The notes under the pieces: model-generated
Seen by the model: the letters and a program-made list of their open reading frames with translations, nothing else
Database searches by the model: none
What the model was told of the DNA's origin: nothing
Translations under genes and position numbers: made by a program
Shown: in pieces, positions 17,281-26,362 of the stretch
Position numbering within the stretch: the first letter of the stretch is position 1
Layout: every line of letters begins with the position of its first letter
From: Prorocentrum cordatum
Taxonomy: Eukaryota > Sar > Dinophyceae > Prorocentrales > Prorocentraceae
Length of the DNA stretch: 28,192 nucleotides
Reading direction: 5' to 3'
Assembly (NCBI GenBank): GCA_963575745.1
Contig: CAUYUJ010010486.1
Coordinates: forward strand, 1-28,192

Positions 17281-18340
17281 CTTTGGGACAGGGGGCGAAA
17301 ACATGCAAGTGAGGATGCGGGGCGGTGGGGGTGCGATACGCACAACTACTCTGTTTGTCCTGTCCAGTGGCACGCATTTCATGCACATGCTGCGGTCGCT
17401 TGCACTGGTGCACGAGAATATGGGGAGCAACGTAAATTGTCAGATGGGGAAACGTACCGATATCGCTACTCTTGCATAGTCTTCGCGCTGGATCCGCTTC
17501 GGGATCCGAGCCCGAACGCACCTTGGGAGAGGTCTAGAGAGTAATTCGCGATCACGATCTCTCTCTCTCTCTCTCTCTGGTTTTCCCTTTTCAGTAGGCT
17601 CGCGCTGCGTTGATACGGCGGCGGGCGTTCAAGGTTGAACGCCATCAGGGGCCCGGACTCGGCCGACATCGAGCGAGCCACGCTATCGCACAGCAGAAAA
17701 GGGGAGAGAAGAGACCCCCTTTGTCGTTACGGCTGGGCGCGGCTCGAACAGCTCGTCAGTTTCGACCCCAGGAAAGGGTGCGCGGACCGATTTTGAGCTG
17801 GTTTACCCTCGTCCCCCCTCTTGACCGATCTCCCCCAATCAATGCTTGCACCGAAGGGGTCCTTGCGGAAATCGAAAGATGTGGCCAAAGTGTCCCGCGC
17901 CGATTTTGGTGGCCGGCTGGGCTCCCGGGTTCCCGGTTCCGGATTCCCGGGCTTTTTGTTATTGGTTCGGGGCCGACTTCGTTGGGTTCTGGGTTCCCGG
18001 GTTCCCGGTCGATCTTCTTATCATCCACTGCTTGGGAGTTCTCGCTGGTGTAATTCTATCCATCTCAGACCCCCCCGGCTGCCTCTCGTCGTCGTCCTCC
18101 TCCTGCAGCACGTGTTTCACCGGCGGAGCTCTACGGGCCAGGGTGTCGCCGGCGGGCCCGCCTTGTTCGCTGCAGGTCGGCCTTCGCGCGGCCACGGGCT
18201 CGACTGGCGCATGCTGCGGAGGGAGAACGAGAGCCACCGGCTAACACAGGTCATGGTAATGAATAAACGCGCGTTCTCAAAATATTTTGTTATCATACCT
18301 ACCGGCGTGATCTCGCTTTGCACAATTACGACCGGCCGAC
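17281..18340. other. No gene recognised; minor repeats
   Basis: Holds (CT)n at 17558-17578, and a GGTTCCCGG/GATTCCCGGG short repeat at about 17925-18010. A 405-codon + frame crosses this and the next repeats but has no domain and becomes low complexity; it is not called. Confidence 0.55.
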
Positions 18341-18545
18341 CGACCGTGCCTGGGATGTGCGCCGGACTGGGATCTGTGCTGGGACGGGTGCCGCCTTCGT
18401 GTGCTGGGATGTGTGCAGGGCTGAGTGGTGCCTCCGTGTGCTGTGATACGTGCTGGGATGTGCGCTGCCTTCGTGTGCTGGGATACGTGCTGGGGTGTGG
18501 CCTGGGTGTGCTGCGGTCTAGGGTCTCTGGCCCAAGATGTGCGTT
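18341..18545 (+). repeat. Degenerate GTGCTGGGATGTGCG repeat
   Basis: About ten loosely spaced copies of TGTGCTGGGAT(G/A)TGTGC, separated by GCCTTC or GCCTCC. Confidence 0.75.
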
Positions 18546-18559
18546 GGGATGCGTGCCGC

Positions 18560-19215
18560 CTCCGCGTGCTCTGCCTGCCCCTCCGCACCCCTCCGCCCCG
18601 TGGGCACCGTCCGCTTATTCCGACCGACCGGCCGACCGTGCCCCCCCCTTGCCCGACCGTGCCTTCCCGCAGCTCCCCCCCGCACCCCTCCGCCCCGTGG
18701 CCCCCGTCTGCTTATTCCGACCGACCGACCGTGCCCCCCCGCGCCCCTCCGCCTCGTGGCCCCCCGCCTGCTTATTCCGACCGATCGACCGACCGTGCCA
18801 CGCCCCCCTTGCCCGACCGTGCTTTCCCGCCCCCCTGCTCCCCCCCGCACCCCTCCGCCCCGTGGCCCTCGTCTGTTTATTCCGCCTGCCCGACCGTACC
18901 GTGCCCCCCCCGTGCCCCTCCTTTTTGCTTATTCCGATCGACCGACCGTGCCCCTCCTTCTGCTCAACCGTGGCCCCCCGTGCACCCCCCCCCCCTCGTG
19001 CCCAGCCCCCTCTGCTTCTTACGACCGACCGGCCGTAATTAACCCCCCCCTGCCCGTCCGTGGCCCCCCGTGCTCCCCCCTTTCCCCCTTGCCCCCCGGC
19101 CTGCTCGTCCCGACCGACCGACCGTGCCCGACCGGGCCCGACCGTGCCCCCCCGCTGCCCCCCCCTCGTTCCCCGCGTGGACCCCCCCCCCGTCCTCTGC
19201 TTACTCCTGCCGACG
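18560..19215 (+). repeat. GCTTATTCCGACCGACCG minisatellite
   Basis: Eight or so units, each a C-rich half (CCCCTCCGCCCCGTGGCC) and a GCTTATTCCGACCGACCG half followed by CCGTGCCC. The landmark recurs near 18611, 18709, 18768, 18863, 18926, 19010 and 19197; spacing alternates between about 60 and 95 bp because units are full or lack a segment. Confidence 0.85.
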
Positions 19216-19327
19216 GACCGTGGCGCCGAATTGCAGTATGGTTCCGACGAGCTCACAGTGACGTAACAGATTCTTCACACCAGGGCTCCCGAGAGCGAGC
19301 AATCTCTCAAACATTTGTCAACACTAT

Positions 19328-19333
19328 GTATAC

Positions 19334-19383
<50 letters not shown>

Positions 19384-19388
19384 TGTTG
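19328..19388 (+). repeat. (TA)n microsatellite
   Basis: Two (TA)n runs interrupted once by TGTA, followed by (TG)n and then CTTGGGGCCCTC, the same junction type seen at the ends of the AAAATATGGG repeats. Confidence 0.9.
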
Positions 19389-19570
19389 TATCTTGGGGCC
19401 CTCTCGAAAAGGTTTCTTGAGGGCCTCTTGGGGCGTCTTTGGGGCATCTTGGGCCGTCTGGAGGCCATCTTGGGCGTCTTGGACCGATCGTTCGACGATT
19501 CGGTGCCCTTTTCCACCGTCTTGGGAGTCTCTGGGGGCCCTCTTGGCCCGTCTTCGGGCCTTCGTGGCGC
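19389..19570 (+). repeat. CTTGGGG minisatellite, second block
   Basis: Degenerate CTTGGGGCCGTC or CTTGGGCGTC units like those at 11938-12740. Confidence 0.75.
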
Positions 19571-19676
19571 CCAAAAGCCCACGCGACACACCCTGGGCCC
19601 GCGCAGGAGCGCGCAAGAGTGCCTGGGAAATCAAGGGCCCGGGCCCTCTTGAACCTGACAACCCTCGGGGCCCCCC

Positions 19677-19873
19677 AAACGGTGTGGTGACCACACCGTG
19701 CGGTGAGTCGGCGGGGATTCCGGGTCACCGCACGGTTTTGGGACTCGGGTCGTCCTCCGAGGACGTCTCGGGCGACAGGGGCCTCCGAGGTCCCAAAACC
19801 GTGCGGTGACGGACCGTGCGGTGAGGTCTTGGGGGATTTCGAGGTCACCGCACGGTCCGTCACCGCACCGTTT
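19677..19873. mobile_element. Nested inverted-repeat element built of ACCGTGCGGTGA
   Basis: Six copies of a 12-mer in alternating orientation: + at 19695, 19798 and 19813; inverted at 19725, 19845 and 19860 (last with one mismatch). The pair 19796-19824 and 19845-19873 is an inverted repeat matching at 28 of 29 bases. GTCCCAAAACCGTGCGGTGA (from 19791) is inverted at about 19725-19744. Small palindromes GGTGTGGTGACCACACC and CGTCCTCCGAGGACG lie between. AAACGGTGYGGTGA is at both outer ends. No ORF is meaningful. Confidence 0.7.
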
Positions 19874-19884
19874 CGGGACCCCCA

Positions 19885-20411
19885 AAATTGCCTCTCAGGG
19901 CTGCATATCACTCAACAGCGCGCTGAAGACACAGTGGCGGATTTTGGCTACGCATGCCCCCGCGCTCCCCCCCCTTGGGTCCAAGCGTTTCGCTCCATAC
20001 AGGTGGCCTGCATTATAAAACGCGCCGTTGAAGCCTCGCAAACCTCTCCCGTCATATTAAAACCGCCTTCGGATCGAACGTGGCGCTGCGTCCACAGCCA
20101 TGCTGCTATTCGCCGCTCCCCTGTCATGATTTCTCGCCATCGTGTCGCAGCATTCGCGCGCTTCCCCGAAACTGTAACAGCAGGTTGGCGCCATCTCCAT
20201 CTCCCATTGTCCTGTTTCCGTGATTGTATGATATTTGGCACGCGTGCCTCTGCTTGAACAGCGATAATTGGCCAAAGCGAAACGGATGTTTGAAATTGCG
20301 TCGCTCAAAAACGGATGTTCTAAATCCGGGGTTGATCCTCTGAATCCCTGATCCTATCATTACCATGACTTGCGTGGCTCGATCGGAGAGTTTCTGCGCC
20401 TCCTCCCTCCC
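19885..20411. other. No gene recognised
   Basis: Less repetitive than its surroundings and lower in GC. I see no motif, RNA fold or repeat that can be supported. Confidence 0.5.
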
Positions 20412-20599
20412 CCTTTTGGCATCGTTACCTCGGGGCTCGGTCATTGAGCTACGGGGTATAACCCCTGCCGGCCCTTGTGAGAAGGCAGGGCGTAGCACAA
20501 CAAATCGCAGGGGATTTTGGCAATAGCGCGTAGATCGCCCGAGTGGGCGCTCTGACGTTATACCCCCTTTATGCGGAAGCCCTTGTCCTTTTGGCATCG
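20412..20599. other. Possible miniature element with 13-bp direct and 10-bp inverted repeats
   Basis: CCTTTTGGCATCG is repeated directly at 20412-20424 and 20587-20599. Inside, GGGGTATAAC (20453-20462) is inverted as GTTATACCCC (20557-20566). A 7-bp stem CCCTGCC/GGCAGGG (20463-20469 with 20484-20490) and GCCC-GAGT-GGGC are also present. The repeats do not abut each other, so the boundaries are unclear. Confidence 0.4.
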
Positions 20600-21415
20600 C
20601 TCGGCGTGTGCACTTCTTCTCTGCGAGGACCACCGAGCAGCCTTTTTGGGGCCACCTTGTGCGAGAGGATATGCGCGCACGACGCCGACGAGAATGCACG
20701 GGGAGTGGACGTCCGAGCGACGGCGAAGCCTCGGCGAAGATGTCTCGACAGGAACTAGCCAGGCCACCCCAAGCCTGGCCAGCTCGGGAGCGGGCCTGAC
20801 CGCTTCTGGGTGCTGACACTGCTCCTGTGATGGGGGCCCTCGGCCAGAGCCGTTTCTTACCACCCCCACGGGCCCTTGGTGACCACAGCTGCTTGCCTGG
20901 GGAACTTGGGCGTCGCGTACCGAGCTGACGATAAATGCGGGGGCAGCGAGGGCCTCAGAAATGGAGCCTTTCAGGACCTTTCAAGTAGCCCCGTAGGACC
21001 CCAGAGCTGGTCCTGAGCTTGTTGGGCCCTGGAAACGACAGGGCCGTTGTTTTACCGGTTCCGTTTTGCCGTCTTTTTGCCGGTTCCGACGCCGTGTTTT
21101 ACCCGTTCCGTCGCCGTTCTTTTACGTGTTCCCGCTCCGGTTCCCATCTTGGAGCCGCTTTTTGTTGCCGTCTCCTGTCGCCGTTTCTTTGCCGTTTCCA
21201 TTTTCAAGGGGCTCTTTTTCGGAAGCGGTGAAAAACGGCCCCGCCGTTTCCGGGGCCCCATTCATCGCTCCCCCATCACTCGGCGACCAAGGAACAACAG
21301 ATTCTGCCCTTTCCGCCCTCCCAGCGCCACCATCTCCTCCGCCGCGGCGGCTGGTCCCACTGCACGCTGCCCTCCTCGGTCCTCAGGGGAATATTTCGGA
21401 AATCCTTCGGTCTCC
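20600..21415. other. No gene recognised; CCGTTCC-rich stretch
   Basis: At 21040-21220 a loose repeat of CGTTCCG, GCCGTTTTT and CGGTTCC words. The rest has no recognisable content. Confidence 0.5.
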
Positions 21416-21520
21416 CTAAGGAACCCTTAGGGCATCCTTAGGATTCCCCCAGGAATCGCATGGGAATCCTTAAGATTCCCTCAGGAATCCTTGGAGAATC
21501 CTTCGGAATCCCTAGGGAAT
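21416..21520 (+). repeat. Palindromic GGAATCCTTAGGATTCC short repeats
   Basis: About six units of 15-18 bp, several self-complementary (AATCCTTAGGATT; GGGAATC and GATTCCC around CTTAA; TCCCTAGGGA). Confidence 0.75.
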
Positions 21521-21534
21521 CGGCCCGCGTCGCC

Positions 21535-21567
21535 AGCGGCGACGTTGACAGCGACGACGGCGATGGT

Positions 21568-21639
<72 letters not shown>

Positions 21640-21660
21640 CTCTGCCGCGACGGTGGCGGC
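21535..21660 (+). repeat. (GGCGAC)n / (GAC)n tract
   Basis: Hexamer and trimer repeat coding Gly-Asp and poly-Asp in one frame. That frame continues as DDLCRDGGGSDDEPLARRTA to TGA 21745-21747 and could be a short acidic exon, but nothing else supports it. Confidence 0.85.
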
Positions 21661-21753
21661 AGCGACGACGAGCCCCTCGCCAGGCGCACGGCGACACTGC
21701 CGAGGCGGCGCACGACGCGGAGGATCGAAGCACAAGAGGCGGCTTGAGCAGAC

Positions 21754-21823
21754 ATTTTAGGAGGTCCGCGCGGACTTTTGCAGAGCCCTGAATCATCAGG
21801 GCTGCCGGTGGTCAGGTGTAGCA
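21754..21823 (+). repeat. 69-bp direct repeat, left copy
   Basis: It starts ATTTTAGGAGGTCCGCGCGG and includes the palindrome GTCCGCGCGGAC and the stem CCCTGA-ATCA-TCAGGG. It matches 21992-22060 with about six differences and ends exactly where the family 1 element begins. Confidence 0.9.
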
Positions 21824-21992
21824 TTACGTTGGGCTTGCCCCGATACAGGAGGAAAATTCAAAAATAGTAAAACAATAGTCTGGGGACGATGTTGTGACCA
21901 TTTTTGACAAGTGTTGAGCATGTTGGATCATTTTTCTTGTATTTTTTATTGTTCGTCCAAAATCCCCCTGTAGGGGGACAGGCCCGACCTAA
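21824..21992 (+). mobile_element. Miniature hairpin-ended element, family 1, copy D
   Basis: Left end TTACGTTGGGCTTGCCCC with GATACAGGAGG; right end CCCCCTGTAGGGGG, ACAGGCCCGACCTAA. The right terminal hairpin CCCCC-TGTA-GGGGG is perfect. Core: GTCTGGGGACGATGTTGTGA and GTTGAGCAT. The interior is AT-rich. It lies precisely between two 69-bp direct repeats. Confidence 0.82.
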
Positions 21993-22060
21993 TTTTAGGA
22001 GGTCCGCGCGGACTTTTTCAGAGCCACGCATCATCAGGGCTGACGGTGGTCAGGGGTAGC
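21992..22060 (+). repeat. 69-bp direct repeat, right copy
   Basis: Second copy of 21754-21823. Here the hairpin reads CCACGCATCATCAGGG, so its stem has decayed, while GTCCGCGCGGAC is intact. Confidence 0.9.
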
Positions 22061-22224
22061 TCCTGATTCGTGCCCCGCGGGCCCAAACAGGATCGGAGTT
22101 ATCCCGGATCATTCGGGCGTCCTACCACTACTGAGTCATTTGGGTTGGAGGTGGTGAGGGGTAATCCTTGGTTCGTGCACCAGAGGCCCAAGTTGGAGTT
22201 GCCCTGGACCCGAGTTATCCCGGA
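22045..22224 (+). repeat. About 105-bp degenerate tandem duplication
   Basis: GGTGGTCAGGGGTAGC...GATTCGTGC...GAGTTATCCCGG (22045-22108) recurs as GGTGGTGAGGGGTAATCC...GTTCGTGC...GAGTTATCCCGG (22150-22222). Confidence 0.7.
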
Positions 22225-22500
22225 ATTCTCCAGTGCCCCATGTATTTGATCGGCGCGGTTTCTGGCCCAGGCCTCCGAAAGTTTCTCCAACCCCTAACCT
22301 TCCAGAAGGCATGATCAACCCACGAACCCGGAAGAGGATACAGAATTGCCTTGAATTGGGCAATGCATTGTGGCAGTGTTGAGGTGTCTTTGGTGACGAT
22401 GCTGTGCCGAAGGCTGGGCCTTGTTGCGATGTGCCACGATATGCCGTGAACTGTGTTGTTTCATATTGTGTTGAATTGTGTTGTGCTCGACGTGACATGG
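22225..22500. other. No gene recognised; GTGTTG-biased sequence
   Basis: Loose repetition of TGTGTTG and ATTGTGTTGAATTG near 22450-22490, resembling the short-word repeat at 15600. Confidence 0.5.
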
Positions 22501-22660
22501 GAAAAACAAGCCAGGGGACCCATGGGACGCGCCAGGGACGTGCCACGGAACGTTCAGGGGACGAGCCATGGGACGGCCCACCTTGCTTTGCAAGTCTTCT
22601 CGCCTGGATCCGCGCTCCCAGGGCTACGATCCTTCATATTGTTCAATGGGTTCGCGCTCC
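22501..22660 (+). repeat. 12-bp GGGACGYGCCAC repeat and junction, block 1
   Basis: GGGACGCGCCAGGGACGTGC units (22530-22590) run into CTTGCTTTGCAAGTCTTCTC and GGATCCGCGCTCCCAGGG. The same junction recurs near 24170 and 24345. Confidence 0.75.
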
Positions 22661-22794
22661 TATTTAGCAGGCTGCTCGTAGACGGTATACAAGGTTGCAC
22701 GTGAACGGTACATGGCAGATGGGTGCACATAACAAACAAGAGGCACGGGGAGTGCAGGTTGATGGTGCCACACACAATGATAGCACGTAAACGG
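22661..22794. other. Spacer between minisatellite blocks
   Basis: Unique-looking sequence; nothing supported. Confidence 0.5.
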
Positions 22795-22970
22795 TGCGTC
22801 CGCGCTCCCAAGGCCATGGTCGCCCATAAGTTACGTTACGTCTGTGCTCCCAGGACCACGATCCCCAGTAGTTTATGTTGCGTCTGCGCTCAAAGGGTAA
22901 CGATCCCCCGTACATTACCGTTGCGCCCGCGCTCACGAGACCACGTCCCTGTGCACATTGCAGGCAATTC
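22795..22970 (+). repeat. 42-bp minisatellite, block 1
   Basis: Four units starting at about 22798 (GTCCGCGCTCCCAAGGCC), 22841, 22884 and 22926. The unit ends in a less GC-rich AGTTACGTTGC-type half. Confidence 0.82.
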
Positions 22971-23108
22971 GCTGACCTGATATGTTCCAGGTCGGGTTCG
23001 GAGTGGGGCTGGATGGCTCCCCGGGTCTGCTTGCGTTCCCTCCTTGCTCTGCCGCGGAGCCCCCTATTGGCGTTCCTTGGGCCATGGCTCGCTCAGCGTC
23101 TGCTCGCC

Positions 23109-23278
23109 GGACGGGGAGGATGATCTGAGGAGCGGGGCCCCGAACAGTGGCCGGTCTCCTTGCGACGCGAAGATAACGTGGCGCGGGTTCCCTGGACGGG
23201 GCGGAGGATCTGAGGAGCGGAGCCCCGAACAGTGGCCAGGTTTTTTGCGACGCCGCGAAGATCATGTGCCGCGGGTCC
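23109..23278 (+). repeat. About 84-bp tandem duplication
   Basis: Two copies of GGACGGGG...GATCTGAGGAGCGG...CCCCGAACAGTGGCC...GCGACG...CGCGGGTYC at 23110-23192 and 23193-23278, with about one difference per eight bases. Confidence 0.85.
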
Positions 23279-23900
23279 TTCTCGGGCAGTTCCCTCTGGC
23301 GCGCGCTCGGAGACCCACGTGCAGAACCGAGCAAGTAAAAGCGTGGTCGCGATACGGCCCAGATCCCCGCACAGGCCTTTCGGTTCCCTGCGCGGCGCGC
23401 TTCTACGTCCACGTCGCAGTATTCACAAATACATATATATATATACACACAAGTAGTTACGAGAAGACCCAATGTCTCGCGCTAGCCCCATCGGTTCCTT
23501 GCGATCGATGCAGTTTCGGTGGTGGCCAGGGGGCCGTCGGGGCTCTCGCCCTCCGTGCGTCCCGCGCTCTTTTCGGCCCCTGCCGCTCCCTGCGCGGTGT
23601 CCGCCAGTGGCGCCTCCTCTTGTCGTTTTCGAGCTGCGGGCCCCCGTTGGGCCACTTGGGCTTCGGCAGAGGCAGGGGTCATTGTCAAAACGAGAGGCCA
23701 CGACGAGAGAACGACTCCAGAAAGGAGCTCGGCCGCTTCTTGTGTTAGCTTCTTGTTTGGCGTTCCCTCTGGCAGCGGATTGACTGTACGCTGAGTCCGC
23801 GCTCCCACTGCCAATTCCCTTCGTAAATCACGTAGTTCCCGCGATCTCAGGGCCGGCGTCTTTTCTACAAAGCACGTGGGCGTATTTGGGGACGTCAGGC
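23279..23900. other. No gene recognised; short (TA)n
   Basis: (TA)n with CA flanks at 23430-23452. A minus-strand frame covers 24225-23482 (247 codons) but crosses the 12-bp repeat and has no domain; not called. Confidence 0.5.
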
Positions 23901-23904
23901 CAGA

Positions 23905-24372
23905 GGGCGCGCCAATGGACGCGCAAGGGGACGCGGCAAGGAACGTGACGGGGTACGCCACGGATCGGGCAGAGGAACCGCTAGAGGACGAGCCAGAGCG
24001 CGTCAGAGGACGCGCCAGGGAACGTGCCACGGGACGCGCCAGTGCACGCGCGGGGGGACATGGCAGTGGACGCGACAGGGGGCTTTCCAAGGGCAGCACC
24101 AGGGGACACCAGCGAACGTCCCTACGAGCCGCAGACGTGTCAGGGGACCTGCCACGGAACGCACCAGGAGACGAGCCACTTTGCTCTGTAAGGCTTCTCC
24201 GATTGATCCGTGCTCCCAGGGCCACGATCCCAGTGGATGCGTCACGGATTGTGCCAGGGGACGAGCCGCAGACATGCTAGGGGTCACGCAGGCCAAGGGA
24301 CGTCCGCAAGGAAACGCCAAGGGGCGTGCCACAGAGCGCACTTGAGGACGAGCCGTCTTGCCCTGGAAGGCT
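23905..24372 (+). repeat. 12-bp GGGACGYGCCAC repeat and junction, block 2
   Basis: Units of 12 bp in register, for example ACG at 24010, 24022, 24034 and 24046. Two junctions to the 42-bp unit are present (CTTTGCTCTGTAAGGCTTCTCC near 24178 with variation, and CTTGCCCTGGAAGGCTTCTC near 24357). Confidence 0.8.
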
Positions 24373-24860
24373 TCTCCGCTGGATCCGCGCTCCCAGGGCC
24401 ACGCTCCCTCGTACATTTCGGTGGGTCCGCGCGCCAAGAGCCATGATCCTTAGTGAATTACCCCGGATTCGAACTCTCAGCGCCACGACCACTTTTAAGT
24501 TATGCTGGATCCGCGCTCCCAGCCCCGCAACCAAAGGCAAACTATGCTGCGTCCGCGCTTCCAACGCCAGGACCCCTCGCAACTCATAATGCGTCCGCTG
24601 CGTCCGCGCTTCCAGGGCCACTATCCCTAGTAAGTTACGCTGCGTTCGCGCTCAAAGGGCAACGATCCCTCATAAATTACGTTGCGCCTGGGCTCCCAGG
24701 GCCAAGTTTCTCAGTGCATGACGTTGCGTCCGCGCTCCAAGGGCCAGGATCCCATATATTACACATGTAAATGTACATGTATTGCCTTGCGTCCCCGCTC
24801 CCAGGGTCACGATCACGAGTCACTTACCCTGCGTCCGCGCTCCAAGGGCCTCATGGGGCC
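24373..24860 (+). repeat. 42-bp minisatellite, block 2
   Basis: About eleven units starting GTCCGCGCTCCCAGGGCCAC. Period is exactly 42 at 24602, 24644, 24686 and 24728; one unit at 24728 carries a 21-bp insertion with ACATGTAAATGTACATGT. As 42 is a multiple of three, frames stay open on both strands without being genes. Confidence 0.88.
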
Positions 24861-25160
24861 TCCGTGCCCCGTTTGTTTGCAAAGGATTATGAGCGCGGGG
24901 CGCATCATCATCGAGAGAGCACACGCAAGATCAATGCTTACATACTCTCATTCATTCCTCGCAACCTGAAACGCGTCCCTCACGAGGATGCTGCACAAGA
25001 CGCTCCGCACCCTTTCTCTACCGAGGAAGGGAAGGGTCTGCGGACCCCGTGCTTTGCCGATGGCCCGACGTGGGGACACGTGTTCCTGGAGCGAGCACGC
25101 GCTACAGGCGTTCGTTCGGTCGGGACCCCTGTGTCTTCGTCGCTCCCGTGCTCCTCTCTC
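24861..25160. other. No gene recognised upstream of a possible exon
   Basis: Unassigned sequence. At about 25145-25168 CTCCTCTCTCCCCGACAG is a good match to a 3' splice site. Confidence 0.4.
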
Positions 25161-25168
25161 CCCGACAG

Positions 25169-25808
25169 GATCGGGCGACGGCGCCCATCTCCACGTCTGG
25201 CACCTCCGCCGCCCCCCTGGCCAGGCCCCTCCCGGGAGCTGTGCCCACTGCCCTCCCGGGAAGTGCGGGGAGGGCGCGGCCCAGGCGCCGCTGCCTGGGC
25301 TCTGGCCAGGCCCCGGCCCTGGAGCGGCGGCTGCGCCCAGCTTCCGCCGCCCCACAGGAGGGCCACGGCGCCGAGGCGGCGGTCGCCGCCGGGGCGGCAG
25401 CCCACGCCGCCGAGGGCCACGGCGGGGAGGGCCACGACGCCGAGGGCCACGCCGACGAGGGCCACGGCGACGAGGTCCCCAGAAGTCCCGGGCGAGGGGC
25501 GGAGGAGGGGGAGGAGGAGGAGGAGGAGGAGGAGGAGGAGGAGGTGGAGGTGGAGGTGGAGGAGGAGGAGGAGGAGGAGGGAGGAGGAGGAGGAGGAGGA
25601 GGAGGTGGAGGAGGAGGAGGAGGAGCAGCAGGAGGAGCAGGAGGACGCCGAGGGCCACGACCTCGGGGCGGTGCACGCGGAGGAGGGCCACGGCGCCGAG
25701 GGCCACGCCGAGGAGGGCCACGGCCACGGCCACGAGCCGGTGGACCCCGCCAGGCCTCGCGAGTGGGTCGTCGAGGGTCCCAGGCCTCCTAGATGGGAGT
25801 CCGAGTAG
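25169..25808 (+). CDS. Possible exon(s): EGHxx-repeat acidic/His-rich protein
   Basis: From the acceptor-like CTCTCCCCGACAG, the frame of base 25049 stays open. It codes a Pro/Ala-rich part, then EGHGAE, and four exact 15-bp units EGHGG, EGHDA, EGHAD, EGHGD (25410-25474). A (GGA)n tract follows. After it the same repeat resumes one frame over, DAEGHDLGAVHAEEGHGAEG, and ends EPVDPARPREWVVEG and WESE with TAG 25806-25808. Continuity across the tract needs either an indel in the GGA run near 25580 or an intron GT 25475 to AG 25643 (169 nt, joining GAG to GAC in frame). A spaced Glu-His repeat could bind metal; that is speculation. A copy of the 3' end at 26443-26501 shows the segment has been duplicated. 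No family recognised. Confidence 0.4.
25497..25634 (+). repeat. (GGA)n tract
   Basis: About 130 bp of GGA/GAG triplets with GGT interruptions and phase changes (extra G near 25580). It lies inside the EGHxx-repeat frame. Confidence 0.93.
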
Positions 25809-25990
25809 ATGGCCGTCGTCGTCGTCGTCGTCAGCGTTAGCGTCAAAGTCAGCGTCAGCGTCGTCAGCGTCGTCAGCGTTGTCAGCCTCGTCGTTGACAT
25901 CGCCAGCGTCGTCGTCGACATCGTCTGCGTCGTCGTCGACATCGTCAGCGTCGTCGTCGGCGTCGCCGTCGTCGTCGGCATCGGTGATGA
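25808..25990 (+). repeat. (GTC)n / GTCAGC tract
   Basis: GTC triplets with AGC interruptions (GTCAGCGTCGTCAGCGTC), directly after the stop of the preceding frame. Confidence 0.9.
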
Positions 25991-26060
25991 GGGTCTCCTC
26001 CGCTCCGCCTTCTCCCCCCTCCCTGCTCCTCCCGCCTCCCGCCTCGTCGTTCCTGTGCTG

Positions 26061-26350
26061 ATCTAGGCCTCCCAGATGGGGTGTTGCTAGAAGTGCCCTT
26101 GGCCCAAGGTGTCCCCAGGATTTCCAAGGATGCTCTCGCGGTCTCCAGAGCACCCATCACGAGGCCCAGAGGAGCAGGAGATCCCGGTAATGATTCGTTC
26201 CATGATTTTGAAGATTTCCAGGATTTCCTAGATGTCCGAATGTTCCGCACCGGGTCATTTGGAAATCCTGGAAAGTATCGTGAGTCAATCTTATCGTGAC
26301 ATCATTCTCGCCCTAATCTAGGCATCCCAGATGGGGTCGGAGTAGATGGG
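26061..26350 (+). repeat. CTAGGCCTCCCAGATGGGG short dispersed repeats
   Basis: Related 20-30 bp words at 25783-25812 (GGCCTCCTAGATGGGAGTCC), 26062-26081 and 26316-26350 (GTCGGAGTAGATGG shared with the first). 26081-26117 pairs with 7314-7350. Between them the sequence GATTTCCAGGATTTCC is weakly repetitive. Confidence 0.6.
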
Positions 26351-26362
26351 GTCGCAGGATCG

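Noticed and set aside
17821-19038. 405-codon + strand frame
   Set aside because: Crosses two minisatellites; the C-terminal half is the GCTTATTCCGACCG repeat and nothing recognisable precedes it.
24455-24490. Possible minus-strand tRNA B-box (GAGTTCGAATCC)
   Set aside because: The T-stem does not pair, there is no A-box or acceptor stem, and the sequence is a variant of the 42-bp repeat.
24003-24770. Frames on both strands with ALGARTQR or SALPGP repeats
   Set aside because: Explained by the 42-bp and 12-bp minisatellites, whose periods are multiples of three.
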